A DNA stretch of 64,000 bases, taken from contig NW_023365762.1 of the NCBI RefSeq assembly GCF_000003815.2, forward strand, positions 268,490-332,489, in the 5' to 3' direction. Shown piece by piece: positions 34,901-46,705 of the stretch (its first letter is position 1; each line of letters begins with the position of its first letter). The notes under the pieces are model-generated. The model searched no databases. It had not been told where the DNA came from and saw only the letters and a program-made list of their open reading frames with translations. A program made the position numbers and the translations under genes. This DNA comes from Branchiostoma floridae (taxonomy: Eukaryota; Chordata; Leptocardii; Amphioxiformes; Branchiostomatidae).

Positions 34901-37900
34901 TATTATATTGATACATATATTATATTTATATTTTTATTAACAATACAGGTGATGCACTGCTGTTTGTGTGTAATGATATTCGCTTCTTCCTGACATAAAA
35001 ATGTATTGAAAAAGTATCTAAGTCTCTCTATATAAATGAGGAATGAGAATTATTACGTCATGGGGGACATGGCACACTCCGTAACTTCTGATTGGTCGAC
35101 AAAAGTTTTAATTTCAACGTATTCCTACATATCTAATACCAAAATTACCATACATATAGAATTCCGTACAAAATGCATTTTTTTTTAAAAGGCGGGAAGA
35201 ATTATGACGTTAATGGTGACAGGACACACTCTGTAAGTTCTGATTGGTCGACAAAAGTTTAAATTTCAACGTATCAAATATTTAGTTGTTACGTAAGGGT
35301 TCGGCCTTTTGCCCAGTCACATGACGTGGCTATGCGATAACATTACCTTAGGTTGACTTTTGACCGGTCCCGCCGACCACCAAAAACGTTCTGTAGGCGA
35401 CAAAATGGCCACCTTTGTCCCCGAACACGTTGTTTTTCTCCCATGTTATCAGGCCAGAACCTAGAAACAGGGACAAACAAACTCAGCTTCTCCTGAAACC
35501 AGTGTTTACAGGAGGGTTTAATCCGAGGTCATAAGATCAAGCAGATGAAACAAAGAAAACTTAAACTATGAACATTTTACTATTAGAGACAAAAGTGTGC
35601 AACTTTTGTAAGCGCACCATATATAGTCTTATGAAGAGGGTGAAGTGCATTTCATCGTAGATGTATGTTAATGACATGAATATGCTTTTTAGAAATATAG
35701 TGATTGTCTTTCCTCACTGAAGACATATGAGAAGCACTGAAATTTTATATTCCTCATGCGTTTCGTCGAACCGACTACACGTACATTTTTACCTTTAGCA
35801 AGAAACTGAACCTATATAATCGGTATTCTTACCATTATATGAATATTTGTAAACATGTCTGTTGTGACCTGTCGTGACACTTAGCCAGCTTGGGCAAAAA
35901 TGTGCAATAAAGATGACATTTTCTCATAAAAAAAACTTATAATCACTCCTAGTTGAATCCCTTGATATTTACACAATTCTTTTTTCCCAACAGGGGCATT
36001 CCTGATCCCATACTTGATCATGTTGATCATCGAGGGGATCCCGATCTTCCACATCGAGTTCGCGATCGGACAGCGGATCCGGAAGGGATCCATCAGTGTG
36101 TGGAGCGCGATCAGTCCGTACCTAGGGGGCCTCGGCTGGGCCAGTGTGGCTGTGTCGTTTTTCGTGGGCCTCTATTACAACGTCATCATCGCCTGGTGCA
36201 TGTTCTACCTCTTCAACTCATTCCAGGTAGGCATCATGGTCATGACGTCAGAGAACAAAAAAAAAAACAAAAAACGAAACTCTCATGTCACGTGACACAC
36301 TAAGTTTATCATATGTCTCGTTTATGCTAATAAGGTTTTGATTAATTAATATTACGTGTCCCCTTACGAAATGTTTTACTTGCCATCTTTCTGCGATAAT
36401 ATGAAAAATATATATTGCTGAAACACAGACCAAAACAATACTCCCCGTGAATAAGTAGCCTCTTCCATTGACCCCGTGACCTGGAATGTCACCTTCCGTA
36501 TCTCTATGGTGAACATGCTCTAATGACATGGAATGTCTGTCTTGTCTGATAAATGACTACTGCTTCCACACTTGAACTCCGCTTCCTGATATGGAAGAAA
36601 TTGACTCATGAAGGGGCTGGAAAAATTAATTACTGCCAAAGCTGTTAAAAAGATAAGAAAAACTGTAAAACGTGTCTTGAAATGTGGCTTTTTTGTCCTT
36701 TGAAGTAAAATAAAAATGGGCAAGGACTTTTTATTAACCTTTGCAATCAAAATACGCTACATGCTGAAGATGTAGTGATTTCTGTGGTCGTCACAATAGC
36801 CTAATGCTTGTTCGTTAATCTTCATTTGTAGTCGCCATTACCGTGGGCGTCATGTCCTGGGAACGGGACGGTTCCCGAGTGCGAGGCCTCGTCCCCAACG
36901 ACGTTCTTCTGGTATCGCGAGACTTTGGACATCACGCGAGACATCGAAGAGAGCGGTGGGCTGGACTGGAGACTGACCCTGTGTCTCTTCTGCGCATGGC
37001 TCATTGTCTGCATGGCCATGATCAAGGGCATCAAGTCGTCAGGAAAGGTATGTAACGCTAGTTCACCTTTATCCGTGGGGTAACCTATATCTGTTGCATT
37101 TAGAAATTTCCAAAAGGTCTATTTAGGAGTATCATTCAAGAAGACGGACGGTGGTTTTAAACTTCAATATTGAAATAAGAACAATTTGGCAATATTGCTG
37201 TTTGAAGCCACCGTACGCGTCTATCGACTTGATATCTATGATTTAAAAAAAAAATGGATTTATGTGGATGAAGGTTAACTAGCGTTATAGTCATTTGCCA
37301 TTACATTTCTTCCTGTTCCAAGATACTGCTTTCTGTCTGAATGTATGTTTGTGTGTGTCCGTAGTTATTTGGATATTACAGAGTGGCGGTATCTGAGAGG
37401 GATGTGGTGTAATTAGAGACTTGCAGGATTGGAAGGCTGGGTTGGCCTGGGAAAATGCGCATATTTCCGGATAGACAGAATTATAAAGAAATTTACAATA
37501 AAGAAAAAAAAACTGAATCTAAAAGACCATCAACACTGCTACTAGAAAACTCGATAGAAGCATTTGATTTATTTGAAAAAATCTGTCAGTGAGTAGTTGA
37601 ATGGTGATTGGTTGATTAATTCTATAAATTATAATTGTTTTTTTCAGGCTATTTACTTCACTGCCACCTTCCCGTACGTCGTGCTGCTGATCTTCTTCTT
37701 CCGAGGTGTGACGCTAGAGGGCGCTGGTGACGGGTTGGCACGCATGTTTACACCACAGGTCGGCATTCAGACATTTGTAACTTTCCAGTTTACTTGCTGT
37801 AAAAGATCCTAGCTCAAAAAGCTAGTTCACAGTATGGGCTGCATATGCGTGATGTGATATAAGATTTTACATCCAGACAACACCAATGTGTATGTTTGGC

Positions 37901-40900
37901 ATCCTTCCCAGAAACCTCTCTCTGTTATAGGCTCTTTTACCACTTATCGTTGCAATGACCTCAAACAAAGTACGCACCCCAACTTGTAGCACCTTTTCAA
38001 TTTTCAAAAAGTTTTTAAAGTGCGTGAGTTATTTGAGAAAATAGGATATTTATTTGTTTGTTCATTCCTCTTGGCGCATGGCATAGTGCAGTCAGACTAG
38101 TCTGGTTGACTGATTTTCACGAGAGCCGAACATGAATACAAAAACAAATACATAACAATTATACGAAAATAACGCAATATATCAATAATGGTCTACACAA
38201 GAACTATTTCTAGATGTGCAGTTCAATTGATGAACTGGCTTATAAGGCAATCTGTTATTACAGGTTGTACAGTACGAAAAACTGTTTAGCTTTAACCCTT
38301 TTAGGTCACCGGGTATTTATAAAATGACGTAAATGGCTCCATAGTTGTATCATTATGACAATATTTTTCCAACCCAGGTTGATAAGCTGACAGACCCTAT
38401 TGTGTGGTTAGAGGCAGCTACTCAGGTCTTCTTCTCCCTCGGTGTGGCCTTCGGTGGCCTGATCTCCTTCTCAAGCTACAACCCCAGGTAAGAATCAACT
38501 TGGTTGTCGTATGTTTCCTCACTTTACTCAGGTGAAAATGAGTACCTAGCTTCGGCTAGGGCCGTCCCTCGGATAGGACGTTAAATGGAGGCCCCGTGTC
38601 TGGGGAGAGCCATACCCCAGGCACGTTACAGAACCCGCCACACGTGCGATGATGCGGTGTGAGTGGTTCAAAACCTACAGTACCTTGGCCGCACCTGGGG
38701 CAATTACTGTCGTATTGAGGTCACCAGAGTGGCGCGAGCTCGCTCCAGACCCTTGCGATTTAGCCCTGCCTATTGTAAGCTCCTCGCAATTCAGCCCCCG
38801 GCTGCAAAGAGTGAGTAGTCGGTCCACCCAATAACAATAACAAAAATAACATGTTATTTCTGTGTGTCCTCTCATAAGGGTATGCCCCTGTAGCTCAACT
38901 GGTAGCAGCCTCACATTTTATTCCCTGGTTCCAACTGGTAGTCAACTGGTACTGGGAGATTCAATCATGGGCAGGCATATCGGTCGGGGCTCCAACGTTA
39001 TTTGGAAAGGGACATAAAATTGGGGCCTAGATAAGCATGTTAAAAGGGAAGGGCTACCCAGCCCTCCATTAAAACATAATTTCCCTCCTATTACAACATC
39101 AAGGAAACCGGCTGCCTTGTATGCTACTAGGAATTACGAGGGTCGGAGTGAACTAATGTACAAACAAATGTACCCTCTTTCACCATGGTTCCACAGAGCA
39201 CTTGGCAATTCAGCCATCGATGGAAACTTTTTGAAATCTAGCCAAGTCCATCCCTCAACCAATCAGAACTCCACAAGATGCTGTTCGTTACACTCAATGT
39301 GAACAGCTTTTTTATGTCTAGCCAAGTCCATCCTTCAACCAATCAGAACTCTACAAGATACGTTACAAGATATGTTACAGCTATCAACAGTTAGTGTCAA
39401 GCTGGGTCTGAAATTTGTAAAGGTTGTGCTGATTGGCTATGAATAAGTTGCATCGAATAAGCTCATAAATATTCATATTTTTCTGTAGGAAGAACAACTG
39501 CACGCGAGATGCCGTGACGGTGGCCATTATCAACTCGGGCACGTCCATTTTTGCCTGTGTGGTGATCTTCTCAGTCCTGGGCTTCAAGGCGACACACGAC
39601 AGTCAAAAGTGCTTAGATGAGTAAGTATACTGTTGTGCAACTTCATGTGACTTCGGGTTGTAATAGCAAAAACCTGTATTAGTTTTGTTTGCGTCTATTG
39701 GCGTTGTCATGTTGGATGTTGACGTTAGGCGGGCGCCATCTTGTTTCCGCTTTCCGTTATTGTGTTGCTGAAAGAAGATGGCAAAAGTCAGTGATTGGTT
39801 AGTTTGGGAAACTAGGCCGAAATTGGCCGAATAGTTTACATGATCGTTCTGGAAACAAACGACAGATTGTTGCATATGCAAGAAGTAGACATCATCCTCA
39901 AAGCTTCTAACTGGAGTGCTGCTTCTTGCCAGCATGTAGTTGATGCAGGTGGCGCTTTTGCAGCGAGAACACAGCCCCAAATGTGGCTAAATTTGTATCC
40001 CCCCTCATCCCAGTTCATCACCGGAGTAGAACATCTCACCTTACCTATCCTTTGACCTCCTAGTGGGTCGTTGGGGCACCATGATTATTCGTTGCACTGT
40101 CCTCCTCCATCTGACTCTGTCTTCCGCTAGAACACCATTCTCTCTCACCAAGCACTTTTTGTCACAGGTTTTCGGCAGTGCTCCAGAGAAGTGTGCCAGA
40201 GTTTAACGACACCATAACAAGAGGGAACTACCTCGACTTTCAAATGGCCTACAACACCACACCTGCCATTAGCGAGTTCGACTTTACCACTTGTGATAAA
40301 ACAAAGAACTTGGACACGGTACGTCGACTCTTCATCCTTCTTTTAAGGAAGTCAGTTTGGTTTTCTTATAACGGCGACGGTTTTGTTTGAGCTGGGGTGA
40401 AATGATATGTTCCAGTTTACCATATTCGTGAAAAATATTTAAACAGTAAATCATTTCACAAAATGTATTAAAAAAACATTAACACCAATGTCAAACCGTG
40501 GACTTTTCTCTAAAATATAATGGTCATGTATTGGAATGTTTACGGAAAATTTCAAATTCGTTGTAGATATCCAAACATACATAGATGTGTGTTTTATGTA
40601 CGCTTAGAAAGAGAGTCTCACTTGCCTGCATTGCACTGCGCAGAATCATACATCGCAGCCATAACGGTACGTGTGTTTGCATGTGACGTCATAGCGATAG
40701 CCATGTTGGTGGAATGTATGGATCCAAGATGGCGGTCGACCAGTCATTCGAAACTAAAGCGGAAACTTGTCGAGGCGGCCAAAATTTCATCCATTCCATC
40801 CAAACAATGTCATTTTCTGGACAATGTTTGGACTTGATAAAAATTTAAGGTACGCTTAAAATGACAGATTTAACAATGAAAACGATGAGTGGGACAAAAG

Positions 40901-43900
40901 CAATAGTTTGAGACAGCCCTGCTCAAAACACACAATGAGGCTGTTTTTATAACCTTATGTTCTCTATGTGTCGAGATAGAAGAGTAATTAGGCCGGGTTG
41001 TTACAAGACCGTTTTTCATTGGATGACCTCGACCGCCTCTTTAATCAACCAACATGGCGGATGCAAGAATACGGTAGTTTCACGTGACAGCAAACACATC
41101 GTTACCTTGGCGAAAAAGTACTTGTTTTTCTAAAGAACTTGTGTTAGAATTTGACTGAATGGTACTGGACACGTCGCACAATATACAGGCATCAAACTGG
41201 TATCAGCATCATTCAGTCATATTTTATGATATTGTTCTTTAGAAGAACATGTGATTTTTTACATGTACTGTGTATCAGCTGGTAGTTGCACCCATGTAAT
41301 GCGTATGGATGCAAGTATCAGGACATCTATATTGAATATATATTGTTTGAAAGACAATGCTTTGAAGCGCAGTGCAATGCAGGAAAATATTCTGCAAGGG
41401 CGTATATAACATACACGTCTATGATGCAAACTTTGAAGATGACAGTCGCTTTAGCCCAGCTCAGACTATAGCCACAACCGGCTTTTGAACGCTGCAAACT
41501 CTTTCGGTCGCTTTGGAGAGAATGAAAACAGTTATTTGTGAGAAAAGCTTTTGACGTAGTAGAAAAGGAATTGTGGTGGATTTAAAAAAAAGATGTCAAA
41601 AAGTAATGCATTTTATTCTATCGCGCTCTCCCAAACTTTGCGATTTTTGCCTGAATTCGGAGAAACTTCTGAAAGAAACTTAGGCCGAGCTTGCAAAATT
41701 TCTCCCTTTCTATGATCTTGCTTGCTTGGGCCCCACTTTCTGCGTTTTCGTGCACTTCGGTTGTGCAGTATTCTCCACGTACATTACCTCTAACTTGCGC
41801 TGAGCGAATTCCATCCTGTCAACTGCATTGTTTGAAAACATGTTGTTGGTTAGGCCGCCATATTTGATTGATGCGATCTAACGTTTATCACTCTCAATTG
41901 TTGAAAGTGTTGTGCTGGGGAAATTCGCAATCTTGGTTGCACTCTAAAGGAATTCTTGACGCCTTTGATAATATATAAATGTTTGGCCACCCAAAATGCA
42001 AATTGTACATGGACATGTAAACATTACATATTCTTTCAATTCAGGTGTGCAATTGTGGCAATTTGAATAAATTCTTGCAGAAAATATTTAGACCCAAAAA
42101 CTTAAGACATTTTTTTTATATAACACATTTGATGGAAAGTTCCATCAAGTGGTCGACCATCAATGAGATTTGGCGGTCCAACTATACACCTGCTGCTGTG
42201 GATGAAGGGGGAGGGGGGCGTGCTTTTGTTCAAATAACACCCAATTTGAAATTGTGCCCACTTTAAGCGTACCGAAACTCAGTCTTTGGCATGATTAACT
42301 GTTGTATGTGAAATACTGCAAATGTGTGCAATTGGAGTTGCTACGCTGGTTTTAAAATCAATTTTTTATTTGGCAAAAGTGTCGGTATATTTTCTGGAGA
42401 TTAAACAGCATTTGGTCCACCGTAAACGAAGGTTGTTTTAATGGTTGCTGGCGTGATTTCAGAATTGCTGTGGATCGAAATGTATGGAAAATGTCTTGTA
42501 TGTGCCTCTTGTAAAATCCCTGACAAGCACGCATTGTGCACGCCTTTTGCACGCCTTGTGCATGCCCTGTGCACGCCTCTTCATCCACATCATCACGTGT
42601 ACAAATGTACCATGTCACGTGGGTGCTGCATGTTATTACTAACCCCATCTAAGTCAGGTTGCGTGCAGCCATCACGTGATCCATGAAGACCTGACTCCTA
42701 TCGACAGTTGAAGTAAAAATGTTGTTTTTCTCAATAGTTCTTAAAATATGTTCATATTTTGACGCCTCATGACCGAATGAAATATAGCTATATATTTGGT
42801 TAGATATGGTAAATAGAATACCCAATGCATTTTGTTGTGTTATCAATATGGTAAAAAATATTAAAAACAATAATTTGTTTTTAATTCTATGATGAGATTT
42901 ACACAATATGATTGTTATCTTTATACCTGATCTATTTTCCTAAAGTAGAAAATGGTTTGAAGAAAAAGTCTGAGTATCAAATTCTTAATGTAAATGTATG
43001 AAGTTTGAATCAAGACAAAATGTAGAATCATTTTTGGAAAGGATTTTCTTAAAATGTTACACATGTTAAGTGGTGTTTCAAATATTACTTGAACAAGGAA
43101 GATTTTTTAAAGAGATCGTTAAGAATGTATTGGCGAGTAGATATTGTAAGTGTAACGGCTTACGCTAGGTGGCGTTGCGTTAATTACAGAATTGCAGCTG
43201 TCTTGGTGTGCCGTCTGGACGCTCGTGTCGGCGGTGATGGGTAGGACTGTGACGTGTCAGATTCCAGAACTGTTTTCTGTACCTTTATCTTGTTGAGATC
43301 GTTTAGATGGCCCTTATAGAAATATCCCTTAGATTAGTGCAAGTTATGAGCAACCTCGCTGTTCCTTAGTGCGCGTGTGCAGTCGTGATGCATTGTGGTC
43401 TAGGTCAGAGTTCAAGATCCCTTTGCCAGTAAACAGCTCCCACTTTTGACATTTTTTGCAATAAGCCTAATTCCAGTTACGGCCATGTTGGATTTCCCGG
43501 TGTTATCCGGGGTCAATGCACCAAGACGAGGCTCTTGTGTTGTTAGAAACGTCTAGACATTGTGGACTTGTTAACTATATAAGCAAAGGGATCTTGAACT
43601 AGATCACTATTATGCGTCAGGCCTGCACATACACACTCGGAACTGTGTTGTGGCATATTGCTTACTTGACAGTTCTAAAACTGACCCAAAAAGTCAGGAG
43701 AATGTACAAATGTAAGAAGATATGGTGTGGTGTTTTGAAACAAACCAAATACACACATGCATCCCAACCTTCCAAAGTAATGGTGTTGCATTGTTATCTT
43801 AAGGTAAAATGCCCATTCGAGACTTGATGTGTTGTATGGTAAAGTGTTTTTTGAGAAATATGTTTCTACAAGGTCTTTCACAAGTATGTCATGGCTAACG

Positions 43901-46705
43901 TTAAGTCAAAATGGTTGAAAGTACCAAACCTATCGTTGCTTTCATCGGTGATATTTTTCGCCGTCAAAGTTTTGTCAGTTACAGCCTCTCTACTTGTGTA
44001 CATTTATAAGTGAAAATAGAAGTGGAAAAGACTTATTTAGAAGACATATTATGTTTTAACCAGTTTGGTTTCCAGCTTCTCTTGTCCCCACGCGGACGTC
44101 ACCAACATCAATAACTAATTTCTGTCTCCGGATCTTGTCCAGGCTGTGGAGGGAACGGGCCTTGCCTTCATCGTGTTCACCGAAGCCATGAACCAGTTCT
44201 ACCCGATAGCTCTGGGTCCGCTCTGGTCCATCCTCTTCTTCCTCATGCTGCTCAACCTCGGCCTGTCGTCCATGTTTGGCACGCTAGAGGGCGTTCTTAC
44301 ACCGATCCTGGACTCCGGCGTATGGAAGTGGAGGAAAGAGTTTCTTGTTGGTGGGTATAAAAGCCATACGGTCCTAGAATACAGTCCAGCTTAGACAAGA
44401 AACAAAAACTTCATGTAAATTTTGACCTTCAATTCTTTTCGGTTGTGTTTAAGTGTTTGCACATAAATACCCAATGATATTTTTGATGGATTTGAACGAC
44501 ATTTTGAGGTCCTCTTGGGCCCAAGAGGCATTGTGATTTTGGGTCCCCTAGCAGTATTTTCAGGTATTGGAGCATATTGTAGTCAAACACCTCCTTCTTG
44601 AAAGTAGCGTTACTAGTTACAAGTTACTAAGTAGTCACACTAGTTATATGTCAATGGACAACTTATCAGTATCCCAAACAAATGACCATACCTGGCATAG
44701 TTTTTAATGAAGAAGTGCATTAAAGGGAAATATCTCTAACATTTGTGACTGCTAAGGCTATGCATAGGGTACTTAAAGAAAAACTCCAAATATTCTACGA
44801 AGGTATGAGATCTATGATTTGTTGCAAGATTTTGACATGACTTTGAGAAATGCTTCATACATGTCCCACTGTGCAAAACAACACAATTGAACATTGTTTG
44901 TTTCTTCACACTTTCCACAGTCACGCTCTGCGTCGTCAGCTTTCTGACAGGACTAATCTTCACCCAGAAGTCTGGAAACTACTGGTTGGACATCTTTAAC
45001 GACTACAGCGGCACATTCCCACTTCTACTGATCGGTTTCATCGAACTCATCGCCGTTATTTGGATCTATGGTTTCAACAGGTGAGACAAACTATTGTTGT
45101 TAATTCAACGAGTGATTTTGGAATTTCTATTTTTGGAAGGGGAAGATGGGGTGAAATGGCTTTAACATACGAGACAAACCATTGTTGCACAGGGATGATT
45201 GTGGAACAGTACGTTTTTGCACAGGGGAAGTGTGAAAAATATATTCTGCATTTACTTGCGAATTGAATAATGTTGCCTGCGGTGTGTTTTCTATTTTATT
45301 CAGACACTAAAATGTTACATAGATGGAGTCACGTTAGTCAGCTGAATGCTTGATACATTTCTAAGACCTGTATACGTTAGTTGTATGACCATCGTGTATA
45401 TGACGTCACATGAATCCTTTTCTTGATTGACAGGTTATCAGACGATCTGTTGTACATGACGGGTTCCCGCCCTAACATGTACTGGAAGGTGACATGGCTG
45501 TTCCTCAGCCCGCTGTCCATGGGAGTCATCTTCGCTGCCACCATCTACAGGGAAGCCAGCAGTTTCCCTGCCACCTATCAGAGTTGGGACCAAATAAAGG
45601 TATTGATAACCTCAGTCTGTGTATGGGGTTTTTGCTTTCAGTGTGTCTAGATGTTTGTGTTCTTGTTTGTAGTTTTTTGTGCGCAGGTGTTTTTGCCACA
45701 ATACCGCAGACTTGTTGTGGGAAGTACATGTTGAGTTCAGAGGCAGGGGGCAGAACTAGTCATTTGTCAGCCATTCCAGGTCATGGGGTCAATAGAAGAG
45801 GCTAGTCATTCATGGGGAGGTATAGTTGTATTGTCATGATTCTTGGGATTGCTTATGTTTCCCGGCATGCCGACTGTTCTGGTAAATTGCCTTTAATGGT
45901 GGCAGCGTCTCTACCGTAATGTCTATGTATCGCATGCAGCAGCCATGGTGAAAACTATGATAAACATATTGAGAGGTTCCTGTAATTCAATGTTTTGAGA
46001 CCTTGAATCATAAGAGTGTATGATGTTTTTATTTTCTAGCTATTTCTATGTTTTTTTATCATCTTTTTTGTTAGCCCATCACCATGGACAACTTTTTGTA
46101 AAAGACTCTTGTTTTTCTTTTCCTCTCTTTTCAGGGGGACTAGGGGAGGAGGAGCCCTACCCGTGGTATACCATGATGGCGTGTTACCTCCTAGTCGTCC
46201 TGCCCTTGTTTGTTAACCTATCGCCATGAACAACTTTTTACAAAGACTTGTTTTTTTTCTTTTTCTCTCCTCTAGGGGAGACTAGGGGAGGAGGAGCCCT
46301 ACCCGACGATTTTTTATTTACCCGACGTGGTACGCCATGATGACGTGTTACGCCATGATGACGTGTTACCTCCTGGTCGTCCTTCCCTTGTTTGTTAGAT
46401 CGCTATGGACAACTGTTTTTCTAAAGTCTCTTGTTTATCCCTTTTCTCTCCTTTAGGGGAGACTAGGGGAGGAGGAGCCCTACCCGTGGTACGCCATGAT
46501 GGCGTGCTACCTCCTGGTCGTTCTTCCCTTGATCTGCATTCCCATCGTCGCCATCAAGCGGATATTCGTCCCCTACGACGGCGAGGTAATACAGCCGATA
46601 GAGGGCGCTCGTTGGAATCCATTCAGGAAGCACGAGCCGAAAAAATCCGATATATCTTCATCTGGGGTGGACGGTATAGTGAACCCAGCGGTCACTGAAT
46701 TGTAA
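28945..46705 (+). CDS. SLC6 family Na+/Cl--dependent neutral amino acid transporter, B0AT (SLC6A18/19/20)-like, gene B, complete
   Basis: Eleven exons: 28945-29278, 35994-36226, 36832-37047, 37648-37758, 38378-38487, 39489-39620, 40168-40318, 44143-44350, 44921-45080, 45434-45599, 46457-46705 (TAA). They total 2070 nt, 689 codons plus stop, and every junction keeps frame at GT-AG sites. Order: an acidic N-terminal tail of about 75 residues (EDEEEEE), TM1 with the Na+-site signature [16 protein letters not shown]2 with EFAIGQR, TM3, extracellular loop 2 (CPGNGT sequon, [10 protein letters not shown]), TM4-TM5, TM6 [13 protein letters not shown]7, extracellular loop 4 with N-glycosylation sequons NDT and NTT, TM8 [18 protein letters not shown]9-TM12, and a C terminus ending NPAVTEL. 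The [13 protein letters not shown] and [10 protein letters not shown] segments resemble vertebrate B0AT1/SIT1-type carriers, which move neutral or imino amino acids with Na+. Substrate is inferred. A second in-frame ATG lies at 28969. The N-terminal tail is longer than in vertebrate B0AT1. Confidence 0.93.
30272..30509. mobile_element. Intact copy of the inverted-repeat element seen interrupted at 13924
   Basis: Ends aggtgcagtctcactgcacc and gtgcagtaagagttcacctt. The interior matches 13924-14027 plus 14210-14346 without the MITE. It lies in gene B intron 1. The GC-rich block just upstream (29970-30265) is not part of it and is unexplained. Confidence 0.75.
31290..31405. mobile_element. Dispersed repeat end with gaaacgtctggccgtttcc, copy 1
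   Basis: Shares gaaacgtct, ccgtttccaaaatcatatg, ccagttgcttgagtaactg and ttacctggatgtctaacctt, catcgacgta with 32990-33125. The 5' half of the motif is missing here. Confidence 0.6.
31630..31905 (+). mobile_element. tRNA-derived SINE, copy 1
   Basis: The head has an A-box-like tggcacaatcgg (31641) and B-box-like ggttcaaatcc (31685), the RNA polymerase III promoter of tRNA genes. A core follows with cccttgggaaaggcacttta and a tail with gccgtccctcggataggacg. Related copies are at 32636, 33440 and 38520. In intron 1 of gene B. Confidence 0.8.
32636..32815 (+). mobile_element. tRNA-derived SINE, internally deleted copy 2
   Basis: Has the B-box-like ggttcaaatcc, a degenerate cttgggaaaagcactt core and the 3' tail gatttagccccgcctattgt followed by aagctcctcac. 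It lacks the middle portion present at 38520-38850. Confidence 0.7.
32985..33125 (+). mobile_element. Dispersed repeat end with a hammerhead-ribozyme-like motif, copy 2
   Basis: At 32996-33037: gtca, ctgacga, a 6-bp stem (ggatag/ctatcc), gaaa, t, gtc, tgac. The ctgacga and gaaa core blocks and the gtca/tgac closing stem fit a type I hammerhead layout, but one extra base sits between ctgacga and the stem. Hammerheads are known at the ends of Penelope-like elements and retrozymes. It is followed by the conserved tail shared with 31290 and 56700. Confidence 0.45.
33440..33645 (+). mobile_element. tRNA-derived SINE, copy 3
   Basis: A-box-like tggcgtaactga (33467), B-box-like gagttcgatacc (33510), core cccttgagaaaggcacttta and a cttcagtcggggaggtaa stretch. 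Not a functional tRNA: the predicted cloverleaf arms do not pair well. Confidence 0.75.
33868..33962. repeat. 48-bp tandem duplication in gene B intron 1
   Basis: aatataaatatagaattgct followed by gtttctgcagttattcaa is repeated next to itself with few changes. Confidence 0.75.
34105..34155. repeat. Fragment of a dispersed repeat (ggggtaacctatatc)
   Basis: The tctttattcgcggggtaacc tatatccgttg stretch matches 37062-37105 (acctttatccgtggggtaac ctatatctgttg). Both lie in gene B introns. Confidence 0.55.
35039..35275. repeat. Diverged tandem duplication in gene B intron 1
   Basis: Two copies, about 35039-35125 and 35190-35275, share acacactc.gtaa.ttctgat followed by tggtcgacaaaagttt and aatttcaacgta. 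Confidence 0.75.
37062..37240. repeat. Dispersed repeat fragment followed by a small palindrome
   Basis: 37062-37105 matches 34105-34155. Then ggtggttttaaacttcaata pairs with tattgctgtttgaagccacc (37149-37212), a small foldback in the intron after gene B exon 3. Confidence 0.55.
38520..38850 (+). mobile_element. tRNA-derived SINE, 3' two-thirds, copy 4
   Basis: Contains the core and tail (tttactcaggtgaaaatgag, gccgtccctcggataggacg, gatttagccctgcctattgt) and an (aataac)n end. It lacks the tRNA head. It sits about 30 bp after the gene B donor at 38488. Confidence 0.75.
38880..38960 (+). mobile_element. tRNA-like fragment (A box tagctcaactgg)
   Basis: gcccctgtagctcaactggt agcagcctc resembles a tRNA 5' half. 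A B-box-like ggttccaact follows at 38928. No complete cloverleaf forms, so this is a SINE-head or tRNA-pseudogene fragment. Confidence 0.45.
39233..39372. repeat. 82-bp tandem duplication in a gene B intron
   Basis: tctagccaagtccatccctc followed by aaccaatcagaactccacaa occurs at 39237 and again near 39317. Confidence 0.75.
40319..44142. other. Large gene B intron between the EL4 and TM8 exons
   Basis: 3.8-kb intron. Besides a small gcacgcc-rich repeat cluster at about 42528-42575 I see no exon, gene or clear element. A stretch near 43371-43450 (gtgcgcgtgtgcagtcgtga, tgcattgtgg) resembles an edge of the MITE family at 11909. Confidence 0.5.
46067..46390 (+). pseudogene. Two decayed partial copies of the last gene B exon with its acceptor
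   Basis: Unit 1: intron end, acceptor tcag (46131-46134) and pseudo-exon 46135-46208, which lost one base and reads a TAG as its third codon. Unit 2: acceptor tctag (ending 46275) and pseudo-exon 46276-46390, with an inserted attttttatttacccgac-type segment and a doubled acgccatgatgacgtgtta block that shift the frame. The real exon starts at 46457 after the third, intact unit. Each unit also carries the intron sequence before the acceptor (tatggacaact, cttgttt). These are tandem duplications of intron end plus exon start, still offering usable-looking 3' splice sites. Confidence 0.85.

Noticed and set aside
38886-38960. Possible tRNA gene
   Set aside because: The A box is good but the acceptor, anticodon and T stems do not pair. 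It is more likely a SINE head or pseudogene fragment.
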